Notes under the pieces: model-generated
Database searches by the model: none
Told to the model about the DNA's origin: nothing
What the model saw: only the letters and a program-made list of their open reading frames with translations
In this document: in pieces, positions 63,101 through 64,000 of the stretch
Numbering within the stretch: the stretch's first letter is position 1
Layout: every line of letters begins with the position of its first letter
Assembly (NCBI GenBank): GCA_037044905.1
Contig: JBAOKB010000147.1
Coordinates: forward strand, 682,001-746,000
DNA: 64,000 nucleotides
Source of the DNA: Hortaea werneckii
Taxonomy: Eukaryota > Ascomycota > Dothideomycetes > Mycosphaerellales > Teratosphaeriaceae
Direction: 5' to 3'
Position numbers and translations under genes: made by a program

Positions 63101-64000
63101 TGACAGCTTTAGGTGGAATAATCTGACTCGTTCGCACAAACGAACACCTGTGATCCTTCCGAAATGACACTTCAGTGGGCCAATCGTGCCCGCTTCCCGA
63201 GCGAGGCGAGAGGTTTTGGTCGTCAAACACCGCTTGGCCTTACTGTCAAAAATGAAAGCTTTAAGTTGCCAGTAGAGGTTCTAGTCGTATTCATGGCCCT
63301 CAAGCTCTGGGGCACGGTGCCCCTCAGACAGCTCAAACGACAGCTAGCCTTCTGCCGGCAGCCCTGAATAGATAAACCGTGCATATCCTACTGCGGCCTT
63401 CATGAAAACATCTATCTGCATCTATTTGAGGCAACAAACAATCACGGGGATGTGAGGCTTGCATTTCTGGGATGAGAGAGCAGGGTACTACGCGTGGCGG
63501 CCACGAGGGGACCAGGATCAATGAGTTGTTGAATCCAGGTTTACTTACGAATAAAACCTGTCAACCTGGGCTATCCATGTCGAGGCCACATGCTATTTCA
63601 GAAAAGTCCTAGTAAACAATCATTTGTAATCTGACAGGTCCACAGCTAGTATCTAGGCGCCCCTACTCTGCGCACATGCACGGTGGCCCGCCGAGTCCCG
63701 AGGCGCTCTGATGTCTCATCGCTTGCGAGAAGCTCATTCGAGGCCACTGACCTCACCAGCGTAAAGCTTACAACGCCTTCAAGTCCGCCTTGGCACCAAT
63801 CGTTATAGTTATCATGAGTCTCGCGGCATTGTGGCATATGCAAGGCGTGCAGATGTTCTCGTGTCAGGTGTCCTTGCACCTGCAGGTGGGCTCATTAGCC
63901 ACGTGGTGAGCGCCATGGTGTTCATGCAAGCGGAAAGCCACTGTGCTTCGTCGCGTAACTGATACAGACGGAGACGAGGTCCGAGCTACATCGCACCTCA
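60147..64000. other. 3.85 kb gene-free right end of the window
   Basis: From the start of vosA to the right edge I find no coding region with a domain, signal or sensible splicing. Open frames reach 187 codons (62277-62840) with mixed, unstructured translations. No transposon motifs, terminal repeats or tRNA-like structures were seen. It may be a large promoter, a decayed repeat, or hold non-coding RNA. Confidence 0.5.

Overview
The window is nuclear DNA of a filamentous ascomycete (Pezizomycotina). The evidence is short GT-AG introns of about 50-250 nt with CTAAC/CTGAC branch points, CACAATG-type start contexts, a nucleus-encoded ATP synthase subunit c with a mitochondrial presequence, the velvet regulator VosA, a DscB-type rhomboid/UBA protein, and a fungal NLR receptor. 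A Dothideomycete is my guess from the overall feel of the proteins; I could not test it. I support 24 protein genes, 2 of them only weakly. I found no rRNA, no convincing tRNA, no CRISPR array and no intact transposon.

Layout. 1-556: the 5' end of a CDC24-type Rho GEF, running off the left edge on the minus strand. 2994-5968: an F-box/WD40 ubiquitin-ligase adaptor (FWD-1/Cdc4 type) whose reading frame breaks at a CAG tract. 7192-8363: ribosomal protein eL8. 11944-16124: DscB-type Golgi/ER protein, a small BTB protein and the sterol 3-ketoreductase Erg27. 18180-27977: a centrosomin-motif protein and the fused NUP98-NUP96 nucleoporin precursor. 28429-31134: a 2-oxoglutarate dioxygenase and nuclear atp9. 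33310-43450: a METTL21-type methyltransferase, a membrane protein of unknown function, a medium-chain reductase, a DUF1275 membrane protein, a Cys-rich secreted protein and an unusual DUF1989 protein. 44192-46849: a GH53 endo-galactanase and a WBP2-like GRAM protein. 47255-51950: an NLR-like receptor (NACHT_N/SesA, NACHT, ankyrin repeats) with a frame break near its start, and a multi-pass membrane protein. 53471-55782: a signal-peptide protein ending in HDEL and a D-2-hydroxyacid dehydrogenase. 56512-60146: a His-rich small ORF and VosA. From 60147 to the right edge I see no gene.

How the genes relate. Most are unrelated single-copy housekeeping genes. One functional neighbourhood stands out: DscB (SREBP-processing Dsc ubiquitin ligase) lies about 2 kb from Erg27 (ergosterol synthesis). 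The least described items are the 330-residue protein with a signal peptide, a KR processing site and a C-terminal HDEL (53471-54606), the DUF1989 protein interrupted by SYIPS-type repeats, and the NLR locus. Exon boundaries were read by eye from splice signals and reading frame and need RNA data.
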